A stretch of 64,000 bases of DNA. It comes from Halobacteriovorax sp. HLS. Its GTDB lineage: Bacteria > Bdellovibrionota > Bacteriovoracia > Bacteriovoracales > Bacteriovoracaceae. Below are positions 34,588 to 43,212 of the stretch, one piece after another (positions within the stretch are counted from its first letter, which is position 1; each line of letters begins with the position of its first letter). Under the pieces are notes generated by a model that was not told the DNA's origin, searched no databases, and worked only from the letters and a program-made list of their open reading frames with translations. Both the position numbers and the translations under genes were made by a program. The stretch spans positions 285,693-349,692 of the forward strand of contig NZ_QOCL01000002.1 in assembly GCF_004006665.1 (NCBI RefSeq), read 5' to 3'.

Positions 34588-36051
34588 TTATCTCTTAATT
34601 CCGATGACTGTTTTAAACATTTCATCGGCGGTTTGCATTATTTTAGCAGAAGCTTCGTAAGCATGTTGATACCTGACCATATTTGCTGCTTCTTCATCAA
34701 TTGACACACCAACGAGCCTTTCTCTGAGACCTATTGCCTGGGCCTTTAGGCCTTCAGATTGCTCACTATCTAATCTTGCCTTTCCTGTTTCTAGACCAAT
34801 CTTACCGACAGTTTGTAGATAATACTCTTCAAGTGTTGTTTCGTTTTCACCAAGAATTCTTTCGTGTTGTAGTTTCGAAATGGCCAGTGAGACTCTGTTA
34901 TCACCTGGAGCGTTAGGGGAAAGAGCAGTAACAACATTAGATAAGTCTTCTTTGACAGCAGAGCTTAGATCCATATTTAAAGCTGCATCTTTTTCACTTG
35001 TTGGTTCTTTAAAGAAATCTATTCCAGTTGTTAGCCCTTTATTATCTACAGATGAAACATTTCCGGCCTCATCTTTAGTAAGGGATCTATTAACATAACC
35101 TCTTCTATGAATTGCATTAACACTCTTAGATAAATTATATGCTATGTGATTTACTTTTGTTTTAACTTCAACAATATCTTCATTTCTAACTTTTATCATA
35201 GAGGAAAGTTTTCCACCTTTGAATTTATGAGTTAGAGGAAAGGCTGGCTTACCTTCAAAATATATTTCAGCAGATCCTGCAAGACCGTTTGCAGAGTCTT
35301 CTTTATTACGTGTACCAACTTCAAGCTTTTGAACTAACGTTCCTGTGACTAAAGTTCCAACACCTTTAGCGGAAACAACATACTTCCCTTTGGAGTCGAC
35401 ATAGGTATTAACATCAAAAGACTCAGCAAGTTTTCTAATTGCGAGGTCTCGTTGATCTCGTAAGTCTCCAACTTCCTCATGAACGGCCTCAAGAGATTGA
35501 ATCTTCTTGTTTAAGCTAGCAATATGTTCAGCCGTTTGATTAATATCTATAACTTCAGTTTTTATATTGGCATCAATACCAGACGAGATTGCGTCTAGGT
35601 TCTCATTGATTCTTCTAAAGTCCTGAACGACTAAATTGGCTTGATCTCTAACAACAGATCTTATGGTCTCATTTTCTGGTTGGTTAGCAAGTTCTCTAAA
35701 AGAGTTGAAGAATTTATTAACAACTTGATTTAAACCTTCTGAGTCAATTTCATTGAAAATACTTTCAACCTGAGACATTCGATCCATTCTTTGTTCAAAG
35801 AATTCGCTGTTCGTTATACTTTTTTGAAGTCTTTTGTTGATGAAGTCATCATTGATTCGAGTAACAGACTTTACACGAACACCTGTTCCGTGAATTGTCC
35901 CACCTTTTGTTATTGGTGTGTTTGTTGTTTGATTAACTCTTTGACGAGAATATCCTTCGGTATTAACATTGGCGATGTTATGCCCTGTAGTCTCTAGAGA
36001 CTTCTTTGAAGCATTTAAACCTGTACGACCAATATTAAGTAAATCTGACAA
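34588..36051 (-). CDS. flgK: Flagellar hook-associated protein 1 (FlgK)
   Basis: 487 aa, TTG start with GAGGTATAG upstream. Rod/hook-family N-terminus LLNIGRTGLNASKKSLETTGHNIANVNTEGYSRQRV and C-terminal coil SIDEEAANMVRYQHAYEASAKIMQTADEMFKTVI are diagnostic for FlgK. The central part is shorter than in E. coli FlgK (547 aa). Exported by the flagellar secretion system. Between flgN and flgL. Confidence 0.95.
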   Translation of the reverse strand: MSDLLNIGRTGLNASKKSLETTGHNIANVNTEGYSRQRVNQTTNTPITKGGTIHGTGVRVKSVTRINDDFINKRLQKSITNSEFFEQRMDRMSQVESIFNEIDSEGLNQVVNKFFNSFRELANQPENETIRSVVRDQANLVVQDFRRINENLDAISSGIDANIKTEVIDINQTAEHIASLNKKIQSLEAVHEEVGDLRDQRDLAIRKLAESFDVNTYVDSKGKYVVSAKGVGTLVTGTLVQKLEVGTRNKEDSANGLAGSAEIYFEGKPAFPLTHKFKGGKLSSMIKVRNEDIVEVKTKVNHIAYNLSKSVNAIHRRGYVNRSLTKDEAGNVSSVDNKGLTTGIDFFKEPTSEKDAALNMDLSSAVKEDLSNVVTALSPNAPGDNRVSLAISKLQHERILGENETTLEEYYLQTVGKIGLETGKARLDSEQSEGLKAQAIGLRERLVGVSIDEEAANMVRYQHAYEASAKIMQTADEMFKTVIGIKR

Positions 36052-36059
36052 CTATACCT

Positions 36060-36557
36060 CTATACCGAAAGCGATCTTGCTTTGGCGCTTCCTTTATTAT
36101 TATAAGTAGAGTAGCTCTTTTCACCGAGCGCTTCTTCGCGAATACTCTTAAGTGAGCCTAGCGCTTTATTAATAAAGAGTTGATTATTCTTGTTTTGAAC
36201 TTGAATTTTTTCAATAATATCGATTAAAAGAGCATTGAAACTCTTTAAATGTTTTTGGTTTAAAGTATGTTCAAAATCTTGAAAGAATATTATGAGCTCT
36301 GAAACATTTGTGATTTTAGCACCTAGATGCTTATTTACATTGCTGATTAGCTCTTCTCTAATAGTTTCTAGGGCGCCTATCTTTGCAATAGTTTCTTGCT
36401 TTTCTTCGATCTTGACTTCAAGCTCTTCTATCTGACTTCCTAATAATAAAGAATACTCATCACAAGTTTGGTCAAAGAGTACGGAATGTTCTTCACATAA
36501 CTTTTTCCACAAATCTGTTATTTGAAAATAAAAAAGTTCCTTTTTTTGTGTATCCAT
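36060..36557 (-). CDS. flgN: FlgN-like export chaperone
   Basis: 165 aa, nearly all helical with long coiled-coil heptads (about 1-130: LWKKLCEEHSVLFDQTCDEYSLLLGSQ, EVKIEEKQETIAKIGALETIREELI). Sequence identity to known FlgN is low, but length, helical pattern and location directly before flgK and after flgM match the chaperone for FlgK/FlgL. The C-terminus YSTYNNKGSAKARSLSV resembles FlgN tails. The call rests on context. Confidence 0.7.
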   Translation of the reverse strand: MDTQKKELFYFQITDLWKKLCEEHSVLFDQTCDEYSLLLGSQIEELEVKIEEKQETIAKIGALETIREELISNVNKHLGAKITNVSELIIFFQDFEHTLNQKHLKSFNALLIDIIEKIQVQNKNNQLFINKALGSLKSIREEALGEKSYSTYNNKGSAKARSLSV

Positions 36558-36560
36558 CTT

Positions 36561-36884
36561 TTATAACTCTTCGCTTAGAATCTTATCAGCTAATGCTTCA
36601 TAGTTAACGTTGTATGTACCGTTTTGAACTTGCGCTTTTAGACGAGCAATTTTTTCAGAGTTATCTACCTCTGGTGCTGCATCTACCGCCTTTCTTATCC
36701 TAGAGAAATCTTTAATGGCCTCTGGAATGGCAACATTTGTATCTCTCTTTGCCATATCATTAAGTTCAGTAGTTCTAGTTGCATCATTACGCTTTAAGGC
36801 GTTAATCTTGGCAGCATTACTTCCTGAAACATTTGTTTTAGTTCCTGGGAAAAACTTTGATCGAGTTGATTCAATATTAGTCAT
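36561..36884 (-). CDS. flgM: Anti-sigma28 factor FlgM
   Basis: Holds FliA (sigma28) inactive until it is secreted through the completed hook. 107 aa. The C-terminal region carries the sigma-binding block: SEKIARLKAQVQNGTYNVNYEALADKIL matches the FlgM consensus (V-x-x-I-K-x-x-I-x-x-G-x-Y-x-V-x-x-x-x-I-A-x-K-L). The N-terminal half is disordered, as in other FlgM. Its presence agrees with the sigma28 promoter found at 23708. Overlaps flgJ by 8 nt. Confidence 0.9.
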   Translation of the reverse strand: MTNIESTRSKFFPGTKTNVSGSNAAKINALKRNDATRTTELNDMAKRDTNVAIPEAIKDFSRIRKAVDAAPEVDNSEKIARLKAQVQNGTYNVNYEALADKILSEEL

Positions 36885-37347
36885 GACGTGCCTCCGAACC
36901 TAGTCCGTTTTGAACTTTATTATTTGAGTTGGCTTTATACAACTCTATACCTTCGTATTCTGAAGTATTAGAATTATTCATTTCAACAGATGGTTTTCTG
37001 ACTTGTTGACCAGTTTGTTCCTGGTAGGCGTTGAACGCATGAATATTTCTATATTTTTCTGGATAAATCTTATCTAAAATCAAATCTTGTAATCCAATTT
37101 GATCTCTTTGAACCATGGCCTTAGCACGTTCATCGCTTTCAAGGTCCATATAGTAGTCCATACCTGTTGAAGCAGGCTTGTCAGATTGAGATGTTTTCTT
37201 CATCTCATCAATCATGAGTTTGACGAATTGCTTTTCCATACTTTGAGCGGCCTCAAGATAAGGCTTAGGAATAAACTTCTTGCTTTCAGCCTTAGAAACT
37301 TTTCCATTTGATGGATTTACAGATAGGGAATTAGAGATATTTTTCAT
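36877..37347 (-). CDS. flgJ: Rod-binding protein, FlgJ N-terminal domain only
   Basis: Rod-capping domain needed for rod assembly. 156 aa from the ATG at 37347, preceded by AGGAT; the ATG at 37353 would overlap that site. The core EAAQSMEKQFVKLMIDEMKKTSQ and MDYYMDLESDERAKAMVQRDQIGLQDLIL matches the FlgJ N-terminal family. The C-terminal muramidase found in enterics is absent, so another enzyme must open the wall for the rod. Confidence 0.88.
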   Translation of the reverse strand: MKNISNSLSVNPSNGKVSKAESKKFIPKPYLEAAQSMEKQFVKLMIDEMKKTSQSDKPASTGMDYYMDLESDERAKAMVQRDQIGLQDLILDKIYPEKYRNIHAFNAYQEQTGQQVRKPSVEMNNSNTSEYEGIELYKANSNNKVQNGLGSEARHD

Positions 37348-37447
37348 AGTCATCCTGACCTTGTTTTAGCGATTGTCATTCCTCGACTACCGCTCTATAA
37401 CTTAATTCTAGCACTATTTGGTACTCAAATCTAGCACCGAATACTAT

Positions 37448-38452
37448 TTATATTAATTCTAGTACACCAACAAGTGATCCGTTGCTTTTTAAGGCCTTAA
37501 ATATTGAAATTAGGTCCTCTGGAGTCGCTCCAAAGGCATTTAATACTTTAACCAAGTCATTTAGTGTACTTTTATGGTCTATATAATAGAGCGAATTTGC
37601 CTTCTCCGCGCCCTTGTCACCTTCGCCTTTAACTTCGATTGTTAAGTCACCATGAGCTATCGCTACTGGAGTAAGTTTGACTTCTCCACCGGCCACAATT
37701 GTTCCAGTTCTTTCATTGATAACAATTTTTGTAGCAGAGTCAGCATTAACTTTAAAATTTTCTACTATTGCTAATAATTGAACAACATCTCTTTGGTATT
37801 GAAATGGAATAATAATATCTATTGTTGCCGCGTCTTTTGCACTTGCATATTTTCCACCAAGCTCTTGGTTAATTATTTTTTCAACTCTTGCAGCTGTTGT
37901 AAAATCAGGATGATTTAAAGAGAAGCGTAAAGACTTCTTTTTATCAAAGTCGAGTTGAACTTCATTTTCAACTGTTGCTCCGTTTGGAATAGTACCAGTC
38001 GTTGCAAATGCTTTACCCTTTTGTAGGCCACCAATAGACATCGGACCAGATGCAATTGCATATATCTCTCCATCACCTGCCTTAAGAGGCGTAACTAGAA
38101 GAGTTCCTCCGGCCAAAGAGCTGGCATCACCAATTGAAGAGATTGTTACATCAAGTTTCTGTCCCTGTCTTGCGAATGGGGGAAGCTTTGCGGTTACAAT
38201 TACGGCAGCTACATTTTTAGAGGACACTTCATTTTGCGGGTTTAAACCAAGTTTTTCAAACATCCTTTTGAGGGATCTATTCGTAATTTCACCGCCACCA
38301 TCACCAGTACCGTTTAAACCAATAACAAGTCCATATCCAATAATTGGATTGTCTCTAACACCTTTCACTGTAACTAGGTCTTTTAGCCTAGATGGTGAGG
38401 CCAAAGAGCAAAGACTGAGTGTAAGAAGAATGATAGCAAAAAGTTTTTTCAT
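37448..38452 (-). CDS. flgI: Flagellar P-ring protein FlgI
   Basis: Periplasmic ring around the rod at the peptidoglycan. 334 aa with a signal peptide (FAIILLTLSLCSLA). Family blocks: SRLKDLVTVKGVRDNPIIGYGLVIGLNGTGDGG, NVAAVIVTAKLPPFARQGQKLDVTISSIGDA, LLVTPLKAGDGEIYAIASGP, ending VLNAFGATPEDLISIFKALKSNGSLVGVLEL. A 100-nt gap to flgJ follows. The ordinary, slightly short length suggests a complete gene. Confidence 0.96.
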   Translation of the reverse strand: MKKLFAIILLTLSLCSLASPSRLKDLVTVKGVRDNPIIGYGLVIGLNGTGDGGGEITNRSLKRMFEKLGLNPQNEVSSKNVAAVIVTAKLPPFARQGQKLDVTISSIGDASSLAGGTLLVTPLKAGDGEIYAIASGPMSIGGLQKGKAFATTGTIPNGATVENEVQLDFDKKKSLRFSLNHPDFTTAARVEKIINQELGGKYASAKDAATIDIIIPFQYQRDVVQLLAIVENFKVNADSATKIVINERTGTIVAGGEVKLTPVAIAHGDLTIEVKGEGDKGAEKANSLYYIDHKSTLNDLVKVLNAFGATPEDLISIFKALKSNGSLVGVLELI

Positions 38453-38455
38453 AAA

Positions 38456-39211
38456 TTACCTTAAAATATGTACGCTAGTTTCTAACATTTTGTCAGAGTC
38501 TATAGTGTCAGAATCAGTTATATCTCTTCTCGATACTAAGGCCTGAATTTCAACTAGCCTTTTTCTCTTTTTAAACAAAACACTTTTTTGCCCGCGTAAA
38601 AGAAGGTGCCCTTCGTTTATTTCTTCGATTACGACACTTGAAATTCGGTCGTAAACTTTTCCTTCTTTTTCACTCTTTGCTTGATCGTCATTTTCTGGCT
38701 GAGCTGACTGCTCTTTCTTTTCATCTTTCTCTGGCGCCTTGGCAACCTTAGGATAATCTGGAAATGCTTTTTTTAACTCTAGAGTCATATCATTTTTAAG
38801 AGTTTTCTTAACATTTACTAAAATAATATCACCATGCTTCTTATCCTTTTGAGCTGTGAAAAGATGCTTCTGTCTTCCTTTTCCTGCCCATAGACTGCTG
38901 TCGTTTCTTGAAGTGTCTGTTAAGTCATCTGCAGTATATCTTTTTTTTATTGAACTTTGAGGCTTATAGTTTCTTCTTACCTGAGGTGGTCTGTTACGAT
39001 CGTTTTGGTAATTATTTGCCACAGGTCTACTCAGTTGATTGTGGTAGTTGTTTTGAGCAGTCGGGTTTCTGAAGCGCTGAAACTGATCTTGTCTTGGTGG
39101 ATTTCTTCTAACTTGATCTCTATCTAAGTCGTTATACATTTTATTAATGTAGTTACTGCATGAAAACAGTAGTGATGTTGAAATAATGATTAGTAACTTT
39201 GTAAACTTCAT
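38456..39211 (-). CDS. flgH: Divergent flagellar L-ring protein FlgH
   Basis: Lipoprotein of 251 aa (lipobox LLFSC) at the flgH position between flgA and flgI. After the Cys comes an insert of about 70 residues rich in Asn/Gln/Arg/Pro. Then SSLWAGKGRQKHLFTAQKDKKHGDIILVNV matches the FlgH core (S-LW-x(n)-LF-D-x-R-A-x-x-x-GDI-x-T-V). The C-terminal part has EEINEGHLLLRGQKSVLFKKRKRLVEIQALVSRRDI, akin to the FlgH end (NGN-L-x-I-x-G-x-K-x-I-x-x-x-x-x-x-x-x-x-x-G-x-V-R). Core domain is much shortened and very Lys-rich. Confidence 0.78.
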   Translation of the reverse strand: MKFTKLLIIISTSLLFSCSNYINKMYNDLDRDQVRRNPPRQDQFQRFRNPTAQNNYHNQLSRPVANNYQNDRNRPPQVRRNYKPQSSIKKRYTADDLTDTSRNDSSLWAGKGRQKHLFTAQKDKKHGDIILVNVKKTLKNDMTLELKKAFPDYPKVAKAPEKDEKKEQSAQPENDDQAKSEKEGKVYDRISSVVIEEINEGHLLLRGQKSVLFKKRKRLVEIQALVSRRDITDSDTIDSDKMLETSVHILR

Positions 39212-40104
39212 AACTCAATTGCAACCTTGTTATAGTCTATAACTTTTCCTGTAATTATCTTTTTACTTCTTGATGATCTTAGTTGGATCATTTCTCCATA
39301 TTTACCATTTCTCAGAGGAATAGCTGTACTTTTAAGTGAAATTCCATCTTGCGAAAGAGTAATACTTGCTGGTGTTCCTGCTTTAACAATAGAAACAGGA
39401 ACAAGATCTGATATAAGTAATGGCTTTTCACCATTAAGTGGCTTGTTAACTTTGTAGAATACTAATGACTTTTTGTTCGTAAAGACCTGGGCTGGGTTAT
39501 CAACAAAAGCTTCCTCTTCTTTAAACATTGAAGAACTTAGAGATTGATTATTCACTTGAATCATTCCTCTAGGTATTAATGCAACAGTCTTTATAAGAAC
39601 CTTTGCGTTTATGATTTGTACTTTATTTGTATTGCTAATTGGGTTTTGACTAATTATGCGAATACTTTTATTTCCAGGGAAACTGCAACTTGGGCAATCA
39701 ACTTGTAAGCTTTCCTCTTCGCTTAAGATGACTGCTGAAGTTCTTGCTGCTGTAGAAATATTTTTTACGAACCAGTTTTTTGAAAAGGCTATTCTTTCGG
39801 TTAAGAAATCTTCTAATTTATTAATAGAGATTTTCTTAGGATGAATTGTTACCTTTTTATTCTCTATAGAGTTAAACATTCTCGCTAGTTGAGAACTAGA
39901 GACAACACCTTGGGTTGTTATTAGAAATCTGACGAAATCTAATTGAACATTACGTTCACAATTAGATTCCTTGATAACATCCTTAGTAAGAGTGCTAATA
40001 TTTTCAGAAATTGTGTAAATTTTTGGATGTACAGTTATAGAGCATGGCTTTGACCATGCTGTAAAAGTGGTAAAAAGAATTAATGTTATTAAAACTAGTT
40101 TCAT
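39208..40104 (-). CDS. flgA: Flagella basal body P-ring formation protein FlgA
   Basis: Periplasmic chaperone for FlgI. 298 aa with signal peptide (LVLITLILFTTFTAWS). The SAF-type region includes VLIKTVALIPRGMIQVNNQSLSSSMF and NKPLNGEKPLLISDLVPVSIVKAGTPASITLSQDGISLKSTAIPLRNGKYGEMIQLR; the P-L-x-x-G-x-x-G-x-x-I-x-V/L-R close is typical. Overlaps flgH by 4 nt. The N-terminal half is poorly conserved. Confidence 0.9.
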   Translation of the reverse strand: MKLVLITLILFTTFTAWSKPCSITVHPKIYTISENISTLTKDVIKESNCERNVQLDFVRFLITTQGVVSSSQLARMFNSIENKKVTIHPKKISINKLEDFLTERIAFSKNWFVKNISTAARTSAVILSEEESLQVDCPSCSFPGNKSIRIISQNPISNTNKVQIINAKVLIKTVALIPRGMIQVNNQSLSSSMFKEEEAFVDNPAQVFTNKKSLVFYKVNKPLNGEKPLLISDLVPVSIVKAGTPASITLSQDGISLKSTAIPLRNGKYGEMIQLRSSRSKKIITGKVIDYNKVAIEL

Positions 40105-40107
40105 TAG

Positions 40108-40959
40108 TTACCTTATATTATTAACAGTCTGTAGCATCTGATCCGCAACACCCATTACTTTGGAATTCATTTCATAAGCCCTTTGGGCCTTTATTAGAGA
40201 GGTCATCTCATTCATAATACTTACGTTAGAGCCTTCTAATTGCCCTTGATTGATTGAGCCAGAGCTATTTTCTCCAGCGATATTTTGAATTGCTTGTCCA
40301 CTAGACTTGGTCATGGCATAAAGGTTCATGCCGGTAGACTTCAGCCCGATAGGATTAATGAAAGTAAAAATTGGGACTTGTCCTAGGTTTACAGGCTCAA
40401 CCTGATTTGACATGTAAGCTTCCATACTACCGTCTTGAGCAATGTTCACACTCTTAACACCAGGAGGAAAAACAAATGATGGATATAGTTTATAACCTTG
40501 CTTATTAACAAGAGTTCCTGTGCTATCAACATTAAATGCACCGTCTCTAGTGTAGCGAACTTCGTTGTTGGGCATTACTATCCCAAAGAAGCCTTCCCCG
40601 TTTATCATTAGATCGAACGGATTATTTGTAATTTGTGGAGCACCTTGTGAGAATTCTTTTCTTACTCCGGCAACTTTCGCACCTGAGCCAATCTGAACGC
40701 CAACATTATTTAGTGTTGAAACACTTGATCTTGATCCCGCTTCTGTGACTGTTTCGTAAAGTAAATCTTGAATTTCTGTTCTTTGCTTCTTGTAGCCAGT
40801 AGTATTTACGTTGGCAATATTATTGGAAATAGTCGAAACATTCATCTCCTGTGCTGCCATGCCTGTTGCAGCGGTGTTTAGAGCACGTAACATTGCATTT
40901 GCTTTTGGCAATTGTAGTAGGAATACAGATAGAATAAGGGCCTTAGTTAAATTGTACAT
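40108..40959 (-). CDS. flgG: Flagellar distal rod protein FlgG with N-terminal hydrophobic extension
   Basis: 283 aa. From M23 on it is a standard FlgG: MLRALNTAATGMAAQEMNV, NNIANVNTTGYKKQRTEIQDLLYE, MINGEGFFGI, and the C-terminal EGSNVSIMNEMTSLIKAQRAYE. Residues 1-22 are extra and look like a signal peptide (basic residue, hydrophobic stretch, end at KANA). The ATG at 40959 has a good ribosome-binding site (AAGGAT), while the ATG at 40893 has none, so the long form is probably real. Rod proteins normally leave by the flagellar secretion system without any Sec signal. Confidence 0.93.
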   Translation of the reverse strand: MYNLTKALILSVFLLQLPKANAMLRALNTAATGMAAQEMNVSTISNNIANVNTTGYKKQRTEIQDLLYETVTEAGSRSSVSTLNNVGVQIGSGAKVAGVRKEFSQGAPQITNNPFDLMINGEGFFGIVMPNNEVRYTRDGAFNVDSTGTLVNKQGYKLYPSFVFPPGVKSVNIAQDGSMEAYMSNQVEPVNLGQVPIFTFINPIGLKSTGMNLYAMTKSSGQAIQNIAGENSSGSINQGQLEGSNVSIMNEMTSLIKAQRAYEMNSKVMGVADQMLQTVNNIR

Positions 40960-40967
40960 TTAAATCC

Positions 40968-41801
40968 TTAGAATTTTCCAATTTCGTTTACGCCTTTGCC
41001 ACTTATTGTGTCATAGACTTTTATTACTTTTTGTATACTCTCAAATTGTCTATTAGCTTTAATTAGTTCAGACATTTCTTGAACGGCATTAACATTAGAC
41101 TGTTCAATAAAGCCTTGCTGTACCGTTGTATTAACAACTTGTTTGATATTGTTAGGACTCTTATTTATAAAATGAGAATTTCCTTCTTTTCTTAAACCTT
41201 GAATATCTTCAAATTCAACAACGGATAGATCTGTTAATTTTTGATTATTAACCAAAACTTCTCCTTGAAGATTTACAGTCATTCGACCTTGTGGAAGAGT
41301 AATTATTCTTTCTTGTGGAGGAGTTAGTTGAGCCTGAACGCCCTCTACTGGATCTGGGTTTTGCTCTGTTTTAGATAATACAGGGTTCCCGCTCTGAGTG
41401 ACGAGCTGACCTTGATTGTTTATAGTCAAAGCGCCTTGCCTAGTATATCTCACTCCATTTGGAGTAAGAATCTCGAAAAAGCCTTTCCCGTGAAGCGCTA
41501 GATCAAGTGAATTTCCTGTTGGAGTTAGTTGTCCTTGTTCAAAATCAGTGAAAGTTCCATCTACTTTTACTTTTGCATGTTCTGCACCATAGCTTCTGTA
41601 GAAGTCTTCTGGTTTCCATTCTTTATGAGGAAGGTCTATATCTTGTTCAGTGCCTTTTTCGAATTGTGTTAGATATTCTTTAAAAACTATTTGTTCTTTC
41701 TTGAATCCTGGAGTGTTTGCATTGGCAACATTATTTGCAATGGTCTCAACTTTTCTTTGCTGAGCAATCGCACCTGATAATGGAACCCAAAGTTCTTTCA
41801 A
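40968..41801 (-). CDS. flgF: Flagellar rod protein FlgF
   Basis: Proximal rod subunit, first gene of the operon. 277 aa, TTG start preceded by GGAGGGATAAT. N-terminus WVPLSGAIAQQRKVETIANNVANANTPGFKKEQIVFKEYL, LDLALHGKGFFEILTPNGVRYTRQGALTIN, and C-terminal EQSNVNAVQEMSELIKANRQFESIQKVI are characteristic. A sigma54 promoter lies about 70 nt upstream. Confidence 0.93.
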   Translation of the reverse strand: MKELWVPLSGAIAQQRKVETIANNVANANTPGFKKEQIVFKEYLTQFEKGTEQDIDLPHKEWKPEDFYRSYGAEHAKVKVDGTFTDFEQGQLTPTGNSLDLALHGKGFFEILTPNGVRYTRQGALTINNQGQLVTQSGNPVLSKTEQNPDPVEGVQAQLTPPQERIITLPQGRMTVNLQGEVLVNNQKLTDLSVVEFEDIQGLRKEGNSHFINKSPNNIKQVVNTTVQQGFIEQSNVNAVQEMSELIKANRQFESIQKVIKVYDTISGKGVNEIGKF

Positions 41802-41869
41802 ATTATCCCTCCTGGATATATGTGAAGTAGTGTCATCCTGACAAAATATTCCTCCACTGTAGTAATCAT

Positions 41870-41886
41870 AGCAATGAGAGTGCCAA
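41870..41886 (-). promoter_or_regulatory. Sigma54 promoter of the flgF operon
   Basis: Minus strand TTGGCACTCTCATTGCT: GG at -24 (41883-41884) and GC at -12 (41871-41872) with exactly 10 nt between, matching TGGCAC-N5-TTGC. Predicted start of transcription about 41859. Confidence 0.87.
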
Positions 41887-42052
41887 TTTCTCTACATCGG
41901 CAAATTTATCCATAGAAAGTAAGTGTCTGATATTGTATCTTTATAGTGTTTCTATGGGTTATAATTCAGAAAATAATGGAATTTTTTGCACCACCAAGGT
42001 GGCAAAATTTCCTTTGAAACGACTTTGTGTGTCAATAAATTGGGATAATTAA

Positions 42053-42268
42053 ATGGTGAAAGAGAAAAAAAGCTTTGAGCAGTCATTAGATGATTTAGAA
42101 CAACTCGTATCCAGTTTGGAGCATGGGGAGCTTGGCCTTGATGACAGTATTGAAAAATTTGAGGAAGGTGTAAAGCTCTATAAATTTTGTAAAGACCAGT
42201 TAGGCAAAGCCGAAAAAAAAATTACCAAGCTCACAGAATCATTAAATGAGGTAAACTTAGAAGAATGA
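42053..42268 (+). CDS. xseB: Exodeoxyribonuclease VII small subunit
   Basis: 71 aa, the family size. KKSFEQSLDDLEQLVSSLEHGELGLDDSIEKFEEGVKLYKFC is the full XseB signature. Partners XseA (not in the window) for single-strand exonuclease activity. Overlaps the next gene by 4 nt. A nearby hairpin (CCACC-AA-GGTGG, 41991-42002) precedes it and may be regulatory. Confidence 0.95.
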   Translation: MVKEKKSFEQSLDDLEQLVSSLEHGELGLDDSIEKFEEGVKLYKFCKDQLGKAEKKITKLTESLNEVNLEE

Positions 42269-43212
42269 AAGTTCTTTTACTCCTTATATTAATAACTCTT
42301 AGCTCATGTAGTCAGCTTGATTCTACAAATGAGAGCTATTCATATATTGGTGTTGATTTAGAAAAAGAAAGTTATAAAAAAATTCCGATTATAGAAGGTA
42401 AGAAGACAGTATCTGGATATGGACCGGAAGTTGATTCCAAAGAGGTTTTTGAGGCATCAGTACCAAGCGATGTAATTGGACTCTATCTTTATCCCGCCGG
42501 TTTTAACTCTTTGTCCTATTTAAGGATTGTCAGTCAATTACAAAAGTATCAGATAACTCCAAATGTTTACTCGGGTGCCGGAATGGGGGCCGTGATTGCT
42601 TCGTTGCTCGCAATGGGGATATCACCGGACCATGCAGAGTGGAAGTTCTTTTCGTTGATGGAATCATTTAAAGATTCTGTTTATTTATCGAGTGAATGGA
42701 AGAAGGTGTTCTTCAAGTTTTTGAAAAGTGAGTTTGAAGATAAGAGAATCGAAGAACTTAAGTATGCACTTATTCTTCCAATATATGACAAAAAGCTAGG
42801 CAAAGTACGTTACTTATCTCGTGGTAATCTTTATAATGTCCTAGTTATAAATTTTGATTTTAATGAAGAGTCAGAATATTTTCAATCACCTCTATTGAGA
42901 GGAGATTTGCAAATCAGTGATTTAATGGATAAGGGAATTGATAGATTGGCCGTTGTTAATTCTCTAGGTGAAGAATTAAGTCTAAGTGAAGGCAATCACT
43001 TTCTAATTGGAATTTATAGTAAGCTCGCAGGATTGGCCATTCACCATAAAGAAGTAATTAATGATAAACTGCGGTGGTTTAATATCAACCTTAAGCAGGT
43101 ATATATGGATAAGGTTAAAGATCTACAACAATTAATGCGAAACTCGGTAGAAGATAATGACCAGTCTATAGTCGCATTAAGAGAATTTATGCAAAAGGGA
43201 TATAAGAAATAA
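42265..43212 (+). CDS. Patatin-like lipoprotein lacking the catalytic serine
   Basis: 315 aa, lipobox LSSC. Residues 71-118 follow the patatin fold: IGLYLYPAGFNSLSYLRIVSQLQKYQITPNVYSGAGMGAVIASLLAMG aligns with the patatin loop, helix and nucleophile elbow. But the G-x-S-x-G elbow reads G104-A-G106-M-G108, so Gly replaces Ser, and the usual glycine-rich oxyanion motif is YPAGFNS. No clear Asp-Gly of the dyad is seen. Thus a non-hydrolytic, possibly lipid- or protein-binding homologue. TAATG coupling to PBP1A implies a role near wall synthesis. Confidence 0.55.
   Translation: MKVLLLLILITLSSCSQLDSTNESYSYIGVDLEKESYKKIPIIEGKKTVSGYGPEVDSKEVFEASVPSDVIGLYLYPAGFNSLSYLRIVSQLQKYQITPNVYSGAGMGAVIASLLAMGISPDHAEWKFFSLMESFKDSVYLSSEWKKVFFKFLKSEFEDKRIEELKYALILPIYDKKLGKVRYLSRGNLYNVLVINFDFNEESEYFQSPLLRGDLQISDLMDKGIDRLAVVNSLGEELSLSEGNHFLIGIYSKLAGLAIHHKEVINDKLRWFNINLKQVYMDKVKDLQQLMRNSVEDNDQSIVALREFMQKGYKK

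Noticed and set aside
42001..42025. GGTGGCA upstream of xseB as a plus-strand sigma54 promoter
   Set aside because: The position 12 bases on lacks GC; the true match is on the minus strand at 41870-41886.
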